Source: Candidatus Anderseniibacteriota bacterium
GTDB taxonomy: Bacteria > Patescibacteria > Andersenbacteria > UBA10190
Length of the DNA: 64,000 bases
NCBI GenBank assembly: GCA_021414205.1
Contig: JAIOOW010000002.1
Location: 406,731 to 470,730 of the forward strand
Direction of reading: 5' to 3'
Below, piece after piece: positions 7,668 to 16,500 of this stretch. The translations under genes were made by a program, and so were the position numbers. The notes under the pieces are model-generated. The model did not search any database and was not told the DNA's origin. It worked only from the letters and a program-made list of their open reading frames with translations. The stretch's first letter is position 1; the number at the start of each line of letters is the position of its first letter.

Positions 7668-10600
7668 ATGAAACGCTCGCTGGTAGCCATTGTTTTTGTT
7701 GCAGGAATAGTGCTTTCATTTCATGACGCAAAGGCGGCAGCGCCTACCTGTAACGGCCAAACAGCCACAGTATACGTAGACAGCGGAGTGATAGTAGGAG
7801 GGCCAGGAAACGGCACTACGTTTACCGGCACATTAACAGCAAGTTCCGCCTCAGTTATCGTTGGTACCAGTGGCGACGATACGATTACCGGAAGCGGATC
7901 AGCAGATACTATCTGCCCAGGCGATGGGAATGACACTATTGACGGAGGAACGGGCACAGACACTATCGCATTCACAACAAACAGCGATACGAGCGGAATT
8001 ACCATCTCTATTACAGGTAGCAGCTCGGGCTCTATTACAACTTCCACCGGAACATCAACCTTTACACGAGCGGAAAGTTTTGTGGGAACGCAATATAACG
8101 ACACGTTTACCATGGGTGCAAGCGGATCGTTAACTGGAACTGTAAACGGTGGCGCTGGGTCAGACACAATAGACTACAGTTCGCGATCAAGCGCCCTAAG
8201 CTTGAACATGTACACAGGCGTACTTACAAGCATTTCAGGTACTGTAAGCAATATAGAAAATCTAACAGCCGGATCAGGAGCAGATACTATTATCGGAAAC
8301 AGTAGCGCAAATACCCTCAACGGAAATGGCGGTAATGACATTATATTCGGCGGAGACGGTGCGGACACGCTCTTGGGTGGTGCTGGAAAAAATATTCTGA
8401 TTGGAGGAAAAGGCGCAGACACGATTACAACAGATAGCACTTCGACCGGAGATATTGATGTTGCCGATGAAACGTCGTATTCAGATAGCTCAACCGCAAA
8501 CACGACAAATCTAGGACTCATTCGAACGGAATGGACTGGCGCATCATCATATGCAAACCGAATAGCACATATCCAAGGAACATTAGCCGGGGGACTTAAT
8601 TCAACAGCACAGTTTAAAGTATCAACGCTTCAATACGATAATGCTGCAGACAGCATAAACGGAAATGCTGCGTCCGTAAAAAACTGGTATATCTCCAGCG
8701 CTACGTTCGATACAATCACTAATACATTTAGCGGAGAAACATCAACCGACACATCAATCCCTGTTAGCATTGCATCGTCTGCAAACCCTACCGCAGCAGG
8801 AAACGATGTAACGTTCACTGCATCGTCAACACAAACAGCGGCAACGGGAACTGTAACCGTCTACAAAGATTCCACATCGCTAGGCACATGCACCTTTTCA
8901 AGTGGAAGCTGTACGTACCTTGCGAGCGGATTAACGGGTGGTTCGTATTCTATGACTGCTGTCTATGGCGGTGATACCTCATATAGCTCAAGTACTTCGA
9001 GCGCAATCACCCAAGTTATGACAGATACAACTGCACCAACTCTTTCAGAAGTAACGGCAGTTACAACTCCTACCAGCGACTCAACCCCAAACTACACATT
9101 CAACACCAACGAAGCTGGGACAATTACATATGGGGGCTCCTGTTCTTCTGCAACCACATCTGCGACATCGGGAAATAATACAATTACATTCAGCACATTA
9201 TCGAACGGCACATATAGCAACTGTACTATTACCGTCACAGACGCTTCCAGTAATGCTTCGAGCGCCCTCGCAGTAACAACATTTACCGTGGACGCTACAG
9301 CTCCCACTGCAGCAATCACCTACTCCATTAGTCATGCCGTAAAGTCAGGAGATTCTCTTACAATCACCGCGACATTCAATGAGGCAATGGCAGATTCCCC
9401 TGTTCCAAAGATCTCTATATCTGGAGGGAATACATTGACTGCAACAGCAATGACGAAGTCTTCTTCTACGGTATACACATACGCTGATACAGTAGGCTCA
9501 GGAAATGGAACCGCAACGGTGGCGCTGTCGACTGGAACAGATCTTGCAGGAAACGTAATCACGTCTGCACCAACATCCGGCTCGACATTTACGGTGGATA
9601 ATACGGCGCCATCCGCGCCATCAACACCGGCTCTTGCGAGCGCAGACGATACCGGCAGCTCAAATAGCGACGCTATAACAACGCAAACGTCTGGATTAAC
9701 ATTTACCGGTACCGCTGAATCATCCAGTACCGTACAACTATACGATGGGGTAAGTACGACGGGAAGCTCTACAACGGCAACGGGAGGTAACTGGAGTATC
9801 GATCTTTCGCTAACAGCAGGAGCTCATACGATTACTGCAAAGGCTACAGATGCTGCAGGAAACACCTCATCCTCCTCCGCTTCATTAACAGTTACAGTAG
9901 ATAGCACAGCGCCAACCGTAACGGAAGTAACGGCAGTTACAACTCCTACCAGCGATACGACTCCCGACTACACGTTTAATACAAACGAGGCAGGAACCAT
10001 AGCATACGGAGGTTCATGCTCCTCTGTAACCACCTCCGCATCGTCGGGAAATAATACTATTACATTTAATGCCCTTGCAGACGGAGCATACACTACCTGC
10101 ACAGTCCAAATTACGGACGCCGCTGGCAATATATCAACCGCCCTTACGGTAACGTCGTTTACCATCTCCACTGCAACGCTTTCATCCCCTAGTGACCCCG
10201 CAGCAAATAACGGCGGGGGCGGGGGAAGTTCTGCAGAAGTCCCAATCTCGTTGATACATGTTGCACCGCCTCAAAACTTCTCCGCAAAAGCAACGCATGG
10301 TTTTTCCATTAAAGTCTCGGACCCTGACCAGGTTAAAAAAGTAACTATGCGAATACTTGGTAAAACATATGCACTTACCCATGCACTCAAGAGCGCAACG
10401 TACAGCTTGGCCATAAAAGCTGTTATAAAAGTTACGAAAGCTGCCTATGTACTAACGATTAATTATGGATCCTACAACGTAAAACAATATGGGATACTCT
10501 CATTATTCGCACAGCCATCCCCGCTACCCTCTAATGCCCTCCTGCAGAAAGTTAACGCTCTCTACCGCCAAACATACGGGAGAAATCCGACATACGAAGA

Positions 10601-10706
10601 ATGGCTGTATTGGTCAAATCGAGTAAAGAAAGGCGATAAAAAAACATCATCTGAGCTCTTAGGCGCTATGCAGTGGCAACACATGCGCGCAGCGCAAGCA
10701 CATTGA
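7668..10706 (+). CDS. large secreted RTX protein with Ig-like repeats and DUF4214-like C-terminus
   Basis: 1012 aa. Signal peptide to about residue 23 (AKA-A), then a region closely paralogous to the preceding gene through about residue 365 (RTX motifs GTSGDDTITGSG, GDGNDTIDGGTGTD, GNGGNDIIFGGDGAD). About 366-450 resembles a bacterial Ig-like domain with a Cys pair (LGTCTFSSGSCTYL). Three to four Ig-like modules follow, each starting with TAPT or TAPS. The modules near 451-545 and 741-835 are near-duplicates (VTAVTTPTSD, NEAGTI, YGGSCSS). A Gly-rich linker leads to a beta domain and a C-terminal helical segment (LLQKVNALYRQTYGRNPTYE) that resembles DUF4214. Probably a cell-surface adhesin. 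Confidence 0.88.
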   Translation: MKRSLVAIVFVAGIVLSFHDAKAAAPTCNGQTATVYVDSGVIVGGPGNGTTFTGTLTASSASVIVGTSGDDTITGSGSADTICPGDGNDTIDGGTGTDTIAFTTNSDTSGITISITGSSSGSITTSTGTSTFTRAESFVGTQYNDTFTMGASGSLTGTVNGGAGSDTIDYSSRSSALSLNMYTGVLTSISGTVSNIENLTAGSGADTIIGNSSANTLNGNGGNDIIFGGDGADTLLGGAGKNILIGGKGADTITTDSTSTGDIDVADETSYSDSSTANTTNLGLIRTEWTGASSYANRIAHIQGTLAGGLNSTAQFKVSTLQYDNAADSINGNAASVKNWYISSATFDTITNTFSGETSTDTSIPVSIASSANPTAAGNDVTFTASSTQTAATGTVTVYKDSTSLGTCTFSSGSCTYLASGLTGGSYSMTAVYGGDTSYSSSTSSAITQVMTDTTAPTLSEVTAVTTPTSDSTPNYTFNTNEAGTITYGGSCSSATTSATSGNNTITFSTLSNGTYSNCTITVTDASSNASSALAVTTFTVDATAPTAAITYSISHAVKSGDSLTITATFNEAMADSPVPKISISGGNTLTATAMTKSSSTVYTYADTVGSGNGTATVALSTGTDLAGNVITSAPTSGSTFTVDNTAPSAPSTPALASADDTGSSNSDAITTQTSGLTFTGTAESSSTVQLYDGVSTTGSSTTATGGNWSIDLSLTAGAHTITAKATDAAGNTSSSSASLTVTVDSTAPTVTEVTAVTTPTSDTTPDYTFNTNEAGTIAYGGSCSSVTTSASSGNNTITFNALADGAYTTCTVQITDAAGNISTALTVTSFTISTATLSSPSDPAANNGGGGGSSAEVPISLIHVAPPQNFSAKATHGFSIKVSDPDQVKKVTMRILGKTYALTHALKSATYSLAIKAVIKVTKAAYVLTINYGSYNVKQYGILSLFAQPSPLPSNALLQKVNALYRQTYGRNPTYEEWLYWSNRVKKGDKKTSSELLGAMQWQHMRAAQAH

Positions 10707-10731
10707 CTTTTCATCTTCAATCCGCTACACT
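10703..10731 (+). promoter_or_regulatory. promoter of RNase J gene with long 5' leader
   Basis: TTGACT (10703-10708, overlapping the stop codon of the RTX gene), 17-bp spacer, TACACT (10726-10731). The predicted start near 10738 leaves a leader of about 160 nt before the ATG at 10897. That is much longer than for other genes here and leaves room for regulation; a weak ATTCG/CGAAT hairpin lies in it. No Shine-Dalgarno precedes the ATG. Confidence 0.65.
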
Positions 10732-10896
10732 TGTAAGTAATCAGTAATTTCTAGCGTAGTTGAGCCGTATTTCAGAGCCGAGACCAACCGTTCAGGATCA
10801 GAATTATACTCAAAACCGTTAGGCAAACTATTCGATTTTACCGAATATCGCTTTTCGCAGTTTTATTATTTAAATTATCATTAAGAACAACAAAAT

Positions 10897-12840
10897 ATGA
10901 ATCAAGTTCCGACGCCGCCACCAGTGCGGCCACGACAGCCAGCTGCTCCTGTTACAGGGGTTCCAAGAACTGCTACTCCAACTAAAGCGCCAGCGCGACA
11001 TCCTCGCCCAGCGCGCAGGCCAGGCAATGGTCGTCCGCAACAGGGAAACGGCGGACGCAGACAGCAAGGACGACGCCCTCATCGAGGACGCGAAAAAAGC
11101 TCTGGAATTCCATTTGGACCATCTCGGCTCCAAGAACCAGTGCTTGTAAAACAACCACCAAGAAATCCGGACGGAATGTACTTAATTCCATTAGGAGGCC
11201 TTGAAGAAATCGGACGAAACTCCGCAGCAGTTGAATACAAGGGCGACATTATTATTATCGACTTAGGATTAATGTTCCCGAACGAGAATATGTATGGAAT
11301 CGACTATATCATTCCCGATATTTCCCCTCTTGCAGGAAAAGAAAAGAATATCAAAGGAGTTATCGTAACGCACGCCCATTACGACCATTTCGGTGGCGTA
11401 CCTCATTTACTTCCAAAGCTTGGCAATCCGCCAATTTATGGATCCGAATTTACGATGCGACTTGTTGAAAAACGCCAAGCAGACTTCCCGATGTATGCAA
11501 AGCCGAAAGTAAACATTGTAAAACGAAAAGAAAAATTCCGACTTGGAAAATTCGAGATTGAAACATTCCACGTAAACCATTCCGTACCAAATGCATTCGG
11601 AGTTGTAGTGCGAACTCCTGCAGGATCAATTGCATTCACAGGAGACTTCAAATTCGATACCAACCCGGTAAACGACTTGCCTGCCGACGAAGTGCATTTG
11701 CAAGAAATTGGAAAAGAAGGCGTAACTATTCTCTACACCGATTCCACTGGAGCGGAACGAGAAGGTCACAGCCTTTCCGAAAAAGCAGTTGAGACAAACT
11801 TGGATAAGATTTTCTCTGAACATCCTAACCAGCGAATTATCACTGCCACATTCTCTTCCATGATCGACCGCTTGCAGCAGATGGTATCTATCGCAGAAAA
11901 GCATGGCCGAAAAGTTGCTGTAGACGGATATTCTATGAAAACGAACGTTGCTATTGCAAAAGAAATCGGATTCATGGACTTCAAACCAGGAACAATTATT
12001 ACTCCCGAGGAAAGCAATAAGCTTGCTCCCGGCAAAGTATTAATCCTTTGCACAGGAGCGCAAGGAGAAGACAATGCTGTATTGATGCGTATCGTAAATA
12101 AGGAACACAGAAGCTTAGAGATTAACGCCGGCGACGTTGTGATCTTCTCTTCTTCCGTGATTCCAGGAAACGAAGCATCAGTGCAATTGGTAAAAGACCA
12201 AATCTATCGACAAGGCGCTGAAGTAATCCATTACAAGATGATGGATATTCACTCCGGAGGACACGGTCACCGAGACGACTTGCAGCACATGATCGATTTA
12301 GTGCAACCGAAGTTCTTAATCCCTGCGCACGGATACTTTTCGTTCAGAGCAGAGCATGCAAAGATGGCCGTTATGAACGGATTCCCTCGAAGCAACGCTC
12401 TCTTGCCAGCAAACGGCGAAGTTGTCGAAATCGTAGACAACAAAGCTCGATTGAATGGCGAGAAATACACTATTAACCACATCATGGTCGACGGTCTTGG
12501 AGTGGGCGACGTTGGCGAAGTAGTGCTTCGCGATCGCCAGCTCTTGGCAGAAGACGGCATGGTTGTTGTTCTTGCAACCGTAGACGGGCACAGCGGCGAA
12601 ATTATCGGGGACCCCGATATTATCTCCCGCGGATTCATCTATATGAAAGAGCATCAGCAGCTGGTTGCAGAGACTCGGGAAGAAATTCGAAAAGTCATCG
12701 CAAAACATATCAGCAAGCAACATGGCACCGAACAAAATTGGGCCCATGTGAAAGAAGCAGTACGAGATGAAATCGGCACGTATCTGTTCCAGAAAACAGA
12801 ACGCCGACCGATGATCCTCCCAGTCATCGTAGAAGTATAA
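10897..12840 (+). CDS. rnj: ribonuclease J
   Basis: 647-aa metallo-beta-lactamase/beta-CASP ribonuclease with 5'-exo and endonuclease activity, the main mRNA decay enzyme in bacteria without RNase E. The zinc motif is THAHYDH at about 158-164. Other signatures are PNAFGVVVRTPAG, FTGDFKFD, the beta-CASP region (TATFSSMIDRLQQM, GYSMKTN) and SGGHGHRDDL. The first 90 residues are a Pro/Arg/Gly/Gln-rich, low-complexity extension, probably a disordered RNA-binding arm. It has its own promoter with a long leader and its own terminator. Confidence 0.95.
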   Translation: MNQVPTPPPVRPRQPAAPVTGVPRTATPTKAPARHPRPARRPGNGRPQQGNGGRRQQGRRPHRGREKSSGIPFGPSRLQEPVLVKQPPRNPDGMYLIPLGGLEEIGRNSAAVEYKGDIIIIDLGLMFPNENMYGIDYIIPDISPLAGKEKNIKGVIVTHAHYDHFGGVPHLLPKLGNPPIYGSEFTMRLVEKRQADFPMYAKPKVNIVKRKEKFRLGKFEIETFHVNHSVPNAFGVVVRTPAGSIAFTGDFKFDTNPVNDLPADEVHLQEIGKEGVTILYTDSTGAEREGHSLSEKAVETNLDKIFSEHPNQRIITATFSSMIDRLQQMVSIAEKHGRKVAVDGYSMKTNVAIAKEIGFMDFKPGTIITPEESNKLAPGKVLILCTGAQGEDNAVLMRIVNKEHRSLEINAGDVVIFSSSVIPGNEASVQLVKDQIYRQGAEVIHYKMMDIHSGGHGHRDDLQHMIDLVQPKFLIPAHGYFSFRAEHAKMAVMNGFPRSNALLPANGEVVEIVDNKARLNGEKYTINHIMVDGLGVGDVGEVVLRDRQLLAEDGMVVVLATVDGHSGEIIGDPDIISRGFIYMKEHQQLVAETREEIRKVIAKHISKQHGTEQNWAHVKEAVRDEIGTYLFQKTERRPMILPVIVEV

Positions 12841-12842
12841 GC

Positions 12843-12871
12843 AAAAAACTCCCCATATCGGGGAGTTTTTT
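12843..12871 (+). terminator. rho-independent terminator after RNase J
   Basis: ACTCCCC (12848-12854), loop ATATC, GGGGAGT (12860-12866) and a T-run to 12871. It lies 3 nt after the stop codon. Confidence 0.9.
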
Positions 12872-12900
12872 CATGCGTAGCAATCGCTAACAAACCGTGC

Positions 12901-12906
12901 TACCGT
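12901..12906 (+). promoter_or_regulatory. -10 element of trpS, leaderless spacing
   Basis: TACCGT ends 6 nt before the ATG at 12913. A weak TAGCAA lies 17 nt upstream. Confidence 0.5.
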
Positions 12907-12912
12907 TTATAC

Positions 12913-13917
12913 ATGCCACAAGAAACCCTTACCAACAAAACGATTTTTTCAGGAATCCAGCCCTCTGGCATACTGCACATTGGGAACTATTTAGGTGCAA
13001 TTCGGCAATGGATAAAGCTTCAACAAGACAATACAACAATTTTCTGCATCGTCGACGAACATGCGATTACCGTTCCCTATGATCCAAAAACGCTACCAGA
13101 TCGTGTACTCGACGTTGCAGCAGCATACATCGCAGCTGGCATTGATCCGGAAAAAAGTATCGTATTCGTACAATCGAACGTAGCAGCCCATACAGAACTT
13201 GCATGGCTATTATCAACAATTGCTCCATACGGACAGATGTCACGCATGACGCAGTTCAAAGACAAATCAAAAAAATTATCTTCTAAAGACGCAATCTCTC
13301 TTGCGCTATTTTCGTACCCCGTTTTAATGGCTGCGGACATTTTACTATACGGCACGCAAGTCGTTCCTGTTGGAGAAGATCAAAAACAACACATCGAATT
13401 AACAAGAGATATAGCAGAAAAGTTTAATTCTCAATTCGGCGAAACATTTATATTGCCAGAACCGTATATCCCTACAGACTCTGCGCGCATCATGTCACTC
13501 ACCGATCCTGCAAAAAAGATGAGTAAGAGCGACGCAGAAAAAAGCTATATAGCACTTACCGACGCTCCAGATGTTATTAGAAAAAAAATAGCCGGCGCAG
13601 TTACGGATACTGAAGCGATCTTCTCGTTTAAGAAAAGCGGTCCTGCCGTGAAAAATTTACTAGCAATTTATAAAGCATTCAGCGATAAAACAGAAGAAGA
13701 AATTGAAAAACAATTCGACGACGCAACATACAAAGATTTTAAATCTGCACTTGCAGAAACAGTCATTACGACACTCGAACCGTTTCAAAAAAAATACAAC
13801 GAGATCCGAAGCGAAGACACGGAACTGCGACTCATATTGGGCAAAGGCGGACACAGGGCACAGGGGATTGCGAATGCAAAACTTCACGAAGTAAAGATAA
13901 AAATGGGATTAGTGTAG
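12913..13917 (+). CDS. trpS: tryptophanyl-tRNA synthetase
   Basis: 334 aa, the same length as E. coli TrpRS. A class Ic aminoacyl-tRNA synthetase charging tRNA-Trp. The HIGH-like motif is HIGN (22-25) in IQPSGILHIGNYLGAIRQW. The KMSKS loop is intact (DPAKKMSKSDAEKS, near residue 200). Other family signatures are YPVLMAADILLYGTQVVPVGEDQKQH and SRMTQFKDK. Monocistronic by appearance, with its own -10 and the unrelated RNase J terminator upstream. Confidence 0.97.
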   Translation: MPQETLTNKTIFSGIQPSGILHIGNYLGAIRQWIKLQQDNTTIFCIVDEHAITVPYDPKTLPDRVLDVAAAYIAAGIDPEKSIVFVQSNVAAHTELAWLLSTIAPYGQMSRMTQFKDKSKKLSSKDAISLALFSYPVLMAADILLYGTQVVPVGEDQKQHIELTRDIAEKFNSQFGETFILPEPYIPTDSARIMSLTDPAKKMSKSDAEKSYIALTDAPDVIRKKIAGAVTDTEAIFSFKKSGPAVKNLLAIYKAFSDKTEEEIEKQFDDATYKDFKSALAETVITTLEPFQKKYNEIRSEDTELRLILGKGGHRAQGIANAKLHEVKIKMGLV

Positions 13918-13946
13918 AAAAAAATCTCGCACGAAAGTGTGCGAGA
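13918..13946 (-). terminator. rho-independent terminator, minus strand
   Basis: TCTCGCAC (13925-13932) / GTGCGAGA (13939-13946), eight-bp stem, followed on the minus strand by seven T. It fits the end of a minus transcript covering the small basic ORF 13957..14046. On the plus strand no T-run follows, so it serves trpS less well. Confidence 0.75.
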
Positions 13947-13956
13947 CAGTAGTCTT

Positions 13957-14046
13957 TCAGCAATACCGATTGAACCGTATTCGATTTAAATATCTCTTTA
14001 CTCTCCTCATCTTTTTGCGCACCATTGCTTTCCGACGTTTCTGCAT
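13957..14046 (-). CDS. 29-aa highly basic peptide, possible bS22/AURKAIP1-COX24-like protein
   Basis: ATG 14046 opens a 29-codon frame beginning MQKRRKAMVRKKMRRVKR. About half of the residues are Lys or Arg, and no acidic residue is present. The spacing KRRK-x-M-x-x-KK and following R-x-x-R pattern resembles the tiny ribosome-associated AURKAIP1/COX24 (bS22-type) proteins. GAGAAAG lies about 8 nt upstream. The stop is 10 nt from a strong minus-strand terminator, which supports a real short transcript. The family assignment is by resemblance only, and the peptide is too short to be sure. Confidence 0.45.
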   Translation of the reverse strand: MQKRRKAMVRKKMRRVKRYLNRIRFNRYC

Positions 14047-14184
14047 AGCAGTTAACTTTCTCAATTATTCCTCTCCCCAAAAGAGCTGTACTGACCTTAA
14101 AAACACACTTCCCTCCCCATAACTATATAATCCTCTTTCCAATTATTGACTAGAGCAGCACGACGATTAGGCTAAAGCAATATA

Positions 14185-14215
14185 TTGACTTTCTTTTTTG
14201 TTCGGAACATATATA
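14185..14215 (+). promoter_or_regulatory. promoter of small hypothetical gene
   Basis: TTGACT (14185-14190), then CATATA at 17 bp or TATATA at 19 bp (to 14215). It leaves a leader of about 45 nt that contains a GGAGA ribosome site before the ATG at 14268. Confidence 0.5.
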
Positions 14216-14267
14216 CAGCAGTGCCCTTTCAACAGTTCAATTATTTCCCACGTACGGAGACTCTCAC

Positions 14268-14651
14268 ATGCCTGCGACACTTGAACTTGTGCGACTACGT
14301 CCAACAGAAGTGACAAGCTTGGAAGAGCTGGTAAATGCAATGATTGCTGCCGGAGAGCAAACAGAACTTACCCACCCAGGGCCCGTCATCGCAGAGTTAA
14401 AATGGTCCGAACTGACCATCATCGGCTCCGCATACCACGATACTGCGATCAAGCGCAGAATCATCGTCAAAAACGGTTGCTACTTACCTAAGGGGCACGA
14501 AGAATTAACTAGGCTAGCCCAAGAGCTTGCATGGGCAAGACCCTTCAAGCCCTTCGTTGTTCGATACGAACTACAAAATCGAGATCTGCGAGACATCCCT
14601 ATTGCCGAGTACCGCCAAGTCATTTGGGAAAAATGCGAACCTTGGAAATAA
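14268..14651 (+). CDS. hypothetical protein, 127 aa, SD-led cassette
   Basis: A soluble, mixed-charge protein without signal peptide or membrane span. Stretches such as EELVNAMIAAGEQTEL and GHEELTRLAQELAWARPFK suggest alpha helices around a beta core (VIAELKWSELTIIG). A CGGAGA about 8 nt before the ATG gives a normal leadered start, unlike its leaderless neighbours. It has its own promoter and terminator, hence a self-contained unit. Family not recognised. Confidence 0.75.
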   Translation: MPATLELVRLRPTEVTSLEELVNAMIAAGEQTELTHPGPVIAELKWSELTIIGSAYHDTAIKRRIIVKNGCYLPKGHEELTRLAQELAWARPFKPFVVRYELQNRDLRDIPIAEYRQVIWEKCEPWK

Positions 14652-14665
14652 TGACAGCCAGTACA

Positions 14666-14699
14666 AGGCCTATATGCAGCGCACGTAGGCCTCTTTTTT
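14666..14699 (+). terminator. rho-independent terminator after small hypothetical gene
   Basis: AGGCCTA (14666-14672) / TAGGCCT (14686-14692), 13-nt loop, then C and six T. Confidence 0.85.
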
Positions 14700-14728
14700 A
14701 TTTTCCGAGGGGGTGTACGATTATTCGT

Positions 14729-16435
14729 ATGCAAAATAACCTATCTCAAGAAGCGCAAAAGAACGTAGATATATGGCTTACCGATGCAAAATATGCAGAG
14801 TATAAGCCCGAGCTCGAGAAGCTCATCGCAGACGAAGACTGGAAAACTCTCGAAGATAGCTTCTTTATGACGATTCCTTTTGGAACAGGCGGGCGCCGAG
14901 GAAAAGTTGGAATCGGGTCCAACAGAATGAACAAGGCGACAATCGGAGAATCAGCACAGGGATTGTGCGACTACGTAGTTGCGCAACTAGGAGAAGATGC
15001 GAAAAAGGCAGGCATTGTTATTGCCCACGATACCAGAACAACATCTCGAGAGTTTGCAGAATACACAGCAAGCATTATTACTGCAAACGGATTTACGACA
15101 TATTTATTTGATTCATTTCGCGCAACCCCAGAACTATCATTTGCTGTTCGACATTTAAAAGCTGTGGCGGGTATCGTCATTAGTGCCAGCCATAACCCGC
15201 CGCAAGACAACGGCTTTAAGGCGTACTGGACAGACGGTGCGCAAATTATTCAACCGCACGATAAAGGAATTATAGATGCGGTAGAAAATGTAGCGTCCCT
15301 GCCTGACATAAAAAACAACCTGGAAGGCGTGCAGATAATTGGCAAAGAAGTTGACGATGCATACATCGCAGCAATTGCGCAAGAATCACTTTCAAAAAGC
15401 AGGTCAGCTATTATCGCATATTCTCCATTACACGGAACCGGAACAATGAGTGCGCAAAAAATTCTAGAGCACGTAGGATTTCAGAATCTGACAATTGTTG
15501 AGGAACAGGCAACGCCAGACGGATCTTTCCCCAACTTGCCAAACAATATTCCAAACCCAGAAGTACCATCTGCAAGCGAAATGGTGACGCAGTACGCAGA
15601 GCGATTGCATGCAGATATAGCAATCACCACTGATCCTGATGCGGATCGCTTGGGCGTCGTGGTGCAAGATACCGATGGTATTTACAAACTCTTAACAGGA
15701 AATCAAATCGCAGCCCTTGCCGCATACTACGTCGCGAGCAAAGGAGCGAAAGGGTTCGTCGTTCGAACAATTGTAACTACGGACATGCTCGATGCAATTT
15801 CGGAAGATTTTGGATTAAACATATACAACAATATCCTAGTTGGCTTTAAATACGTAGCTCAGCTTATTCGCGAAAAACAAGACGAGGGCGATGAAACATT
15901 CCTAATCGGCGGAGAAGAAAGCTATGGCATGCTCAAAGGATCATATTGCCGCGATAAAGATGCCGCAGTTGCTGCATTGCTCTTATGCGAACTTGCATCA
16001 GAACTAAAGGATCAAGGAAAAACATTAATGTGGCAATTAAACGAGTTGTATAAAAAATATGGCGTATTCACTGAAACGCTTGCGAATATCCAATACCCAG
16101 GAGCTGATGGGTTTGCGAACATGCAACGCATCATGAAGCAGCTTCGAGAACATCCCCCTACCGATATCGCTGGAACTCCCATTACAGCAGTTGTAGATAG
16201 AGAGAAGTTTGAGGGGACCGAAAAAGGAAATGTCTTAATCTTTGAACTATCAGACGATCATCACACACGATTAACAATCAGGCCTTCCGGCACCGAACCA
16301 AAAATCAAAATCTACACACAACTTCATGCACCTGTCGACGCAGCCATTTCAGATGCAAAACTAGGAGAAGTTAAAACATCAGAACTTGCGCGAGCAAATA
16401 CGCTCACCGAAGCTTTAACAAAATTGGCGCAATAA
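14729..16435 (+). CDS. phosphoglucomutase/phosphomannomutase
   Basis: 568-aa alpha-D-phosphohexomutase, moving phosphate between C1 and C6 of hexoses and so linking glycolysis to sugar-nucleotide and envelope synthesis. Four expected sites are visible: the sugar/N-terminal loop GTGGRRGKVG, the phosphoserine loop ISASHNPPQDNGFKAYW, the Mg loop TTDPDADRLGV, the specificity loop GGEESYGML and the phosphate-binding tail RPSGTEPKIKIY. ATG 14729 lies 7 nt after TACGAT (14716-14721). A longer frame starting at 14531 would overlap the preceding gene and its terminator and was not used. Confidence 0.94.
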   Translation: MQNNLSQEAQKNVDIWLTDAKYAEYKPELEKLIADEDWKTLEDSFFMTIPFGTGGRRGKVGIGSNRMNKATIGESAQGLCDYVVAQLGEDAKKAGIVIAHDTRTTSREFAEYTASIITANGFTTYLFDSFRATPELSFAVRHLKAVAGIVISASHNPPQDNGFKAYWTDGAQIIQPHDKGIIDAVENVASLPDIKNNLEGVQIIGKEVDDAYIAAIAQESLSKSRSAIIAYSPLHGTGTMSAQKILEHVGFQNLTIVEEQATPDGSFPNLPNNIPNPEVPSASEMVTQYAERLHADIAITTDPDADRLGVVVQDTDGIYKLLTGNQIAALAAYYVASKGAKGFVVRTIVTTDMLDAISEDFGLNIYNNILVGFKYVAQLIREKQDEGDETFLIGGEESYGMLKGSYCRDKDAAVAALLLCELASELKDQGKTLMWQLNELYKKYGVFTETLANIQYPGADGFANMQRIMKQLREHPPTDIAGTPITAVVDREKFEGTEKGNVLIFELSDDHHTRLTIRPSGTEPKIKIYTQLHAPVDAAISDAKLGEVKTSELARANTLTEALTKLAQ

Positions 16436-16465
16436 AAAACGGCGACACCTTTGCAAGGTCCGCCG
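16434..16465 (-). terminator. rho-independent terminator, minus strand
   Basis: GGCG (16441-16444) pairs with CGCC (16461-16464), with an inner ACCTT/AAGGT stem. Six T follow on the minus strand. It ends the epimerase transcript and sits just past the stop of the convergent phosphoglucomutase. Confidence 0.75.
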
Positions 16466-16500
16466 CGTACATTCAAATTAATTTCTGTTAGGATGATTCA

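Noticed and set aside
7721..8521. Two minus-strand frames (148 and 115 codons) opposite the RTX gene
   Set aside because: Val/Pro-rich shadows caused by the repetitive Thr/Ser/Gly codons of the RTX gene.
9045..10000. Near-identical DNA segments near 9050 and 9930 as a mobile or CRISPR-like repeat
   Set aside because: They encode duplicated Ig-like modules within one reading frame; no spacers or inverted ends.
13832..14080. 82-codon minus-strand frame over the end of trpS
   Set aside because: It runs through a strong terminator hairpin; the 29-aa basic frame ending just before that hairpin fits better.
14531..14728. Longer N-terminus for phosphoglucomutase
   Set aside because: It would overlap the upstream gene and its terminator; the ATG at 14729 has a -10 at the usual distance and matches the family start.
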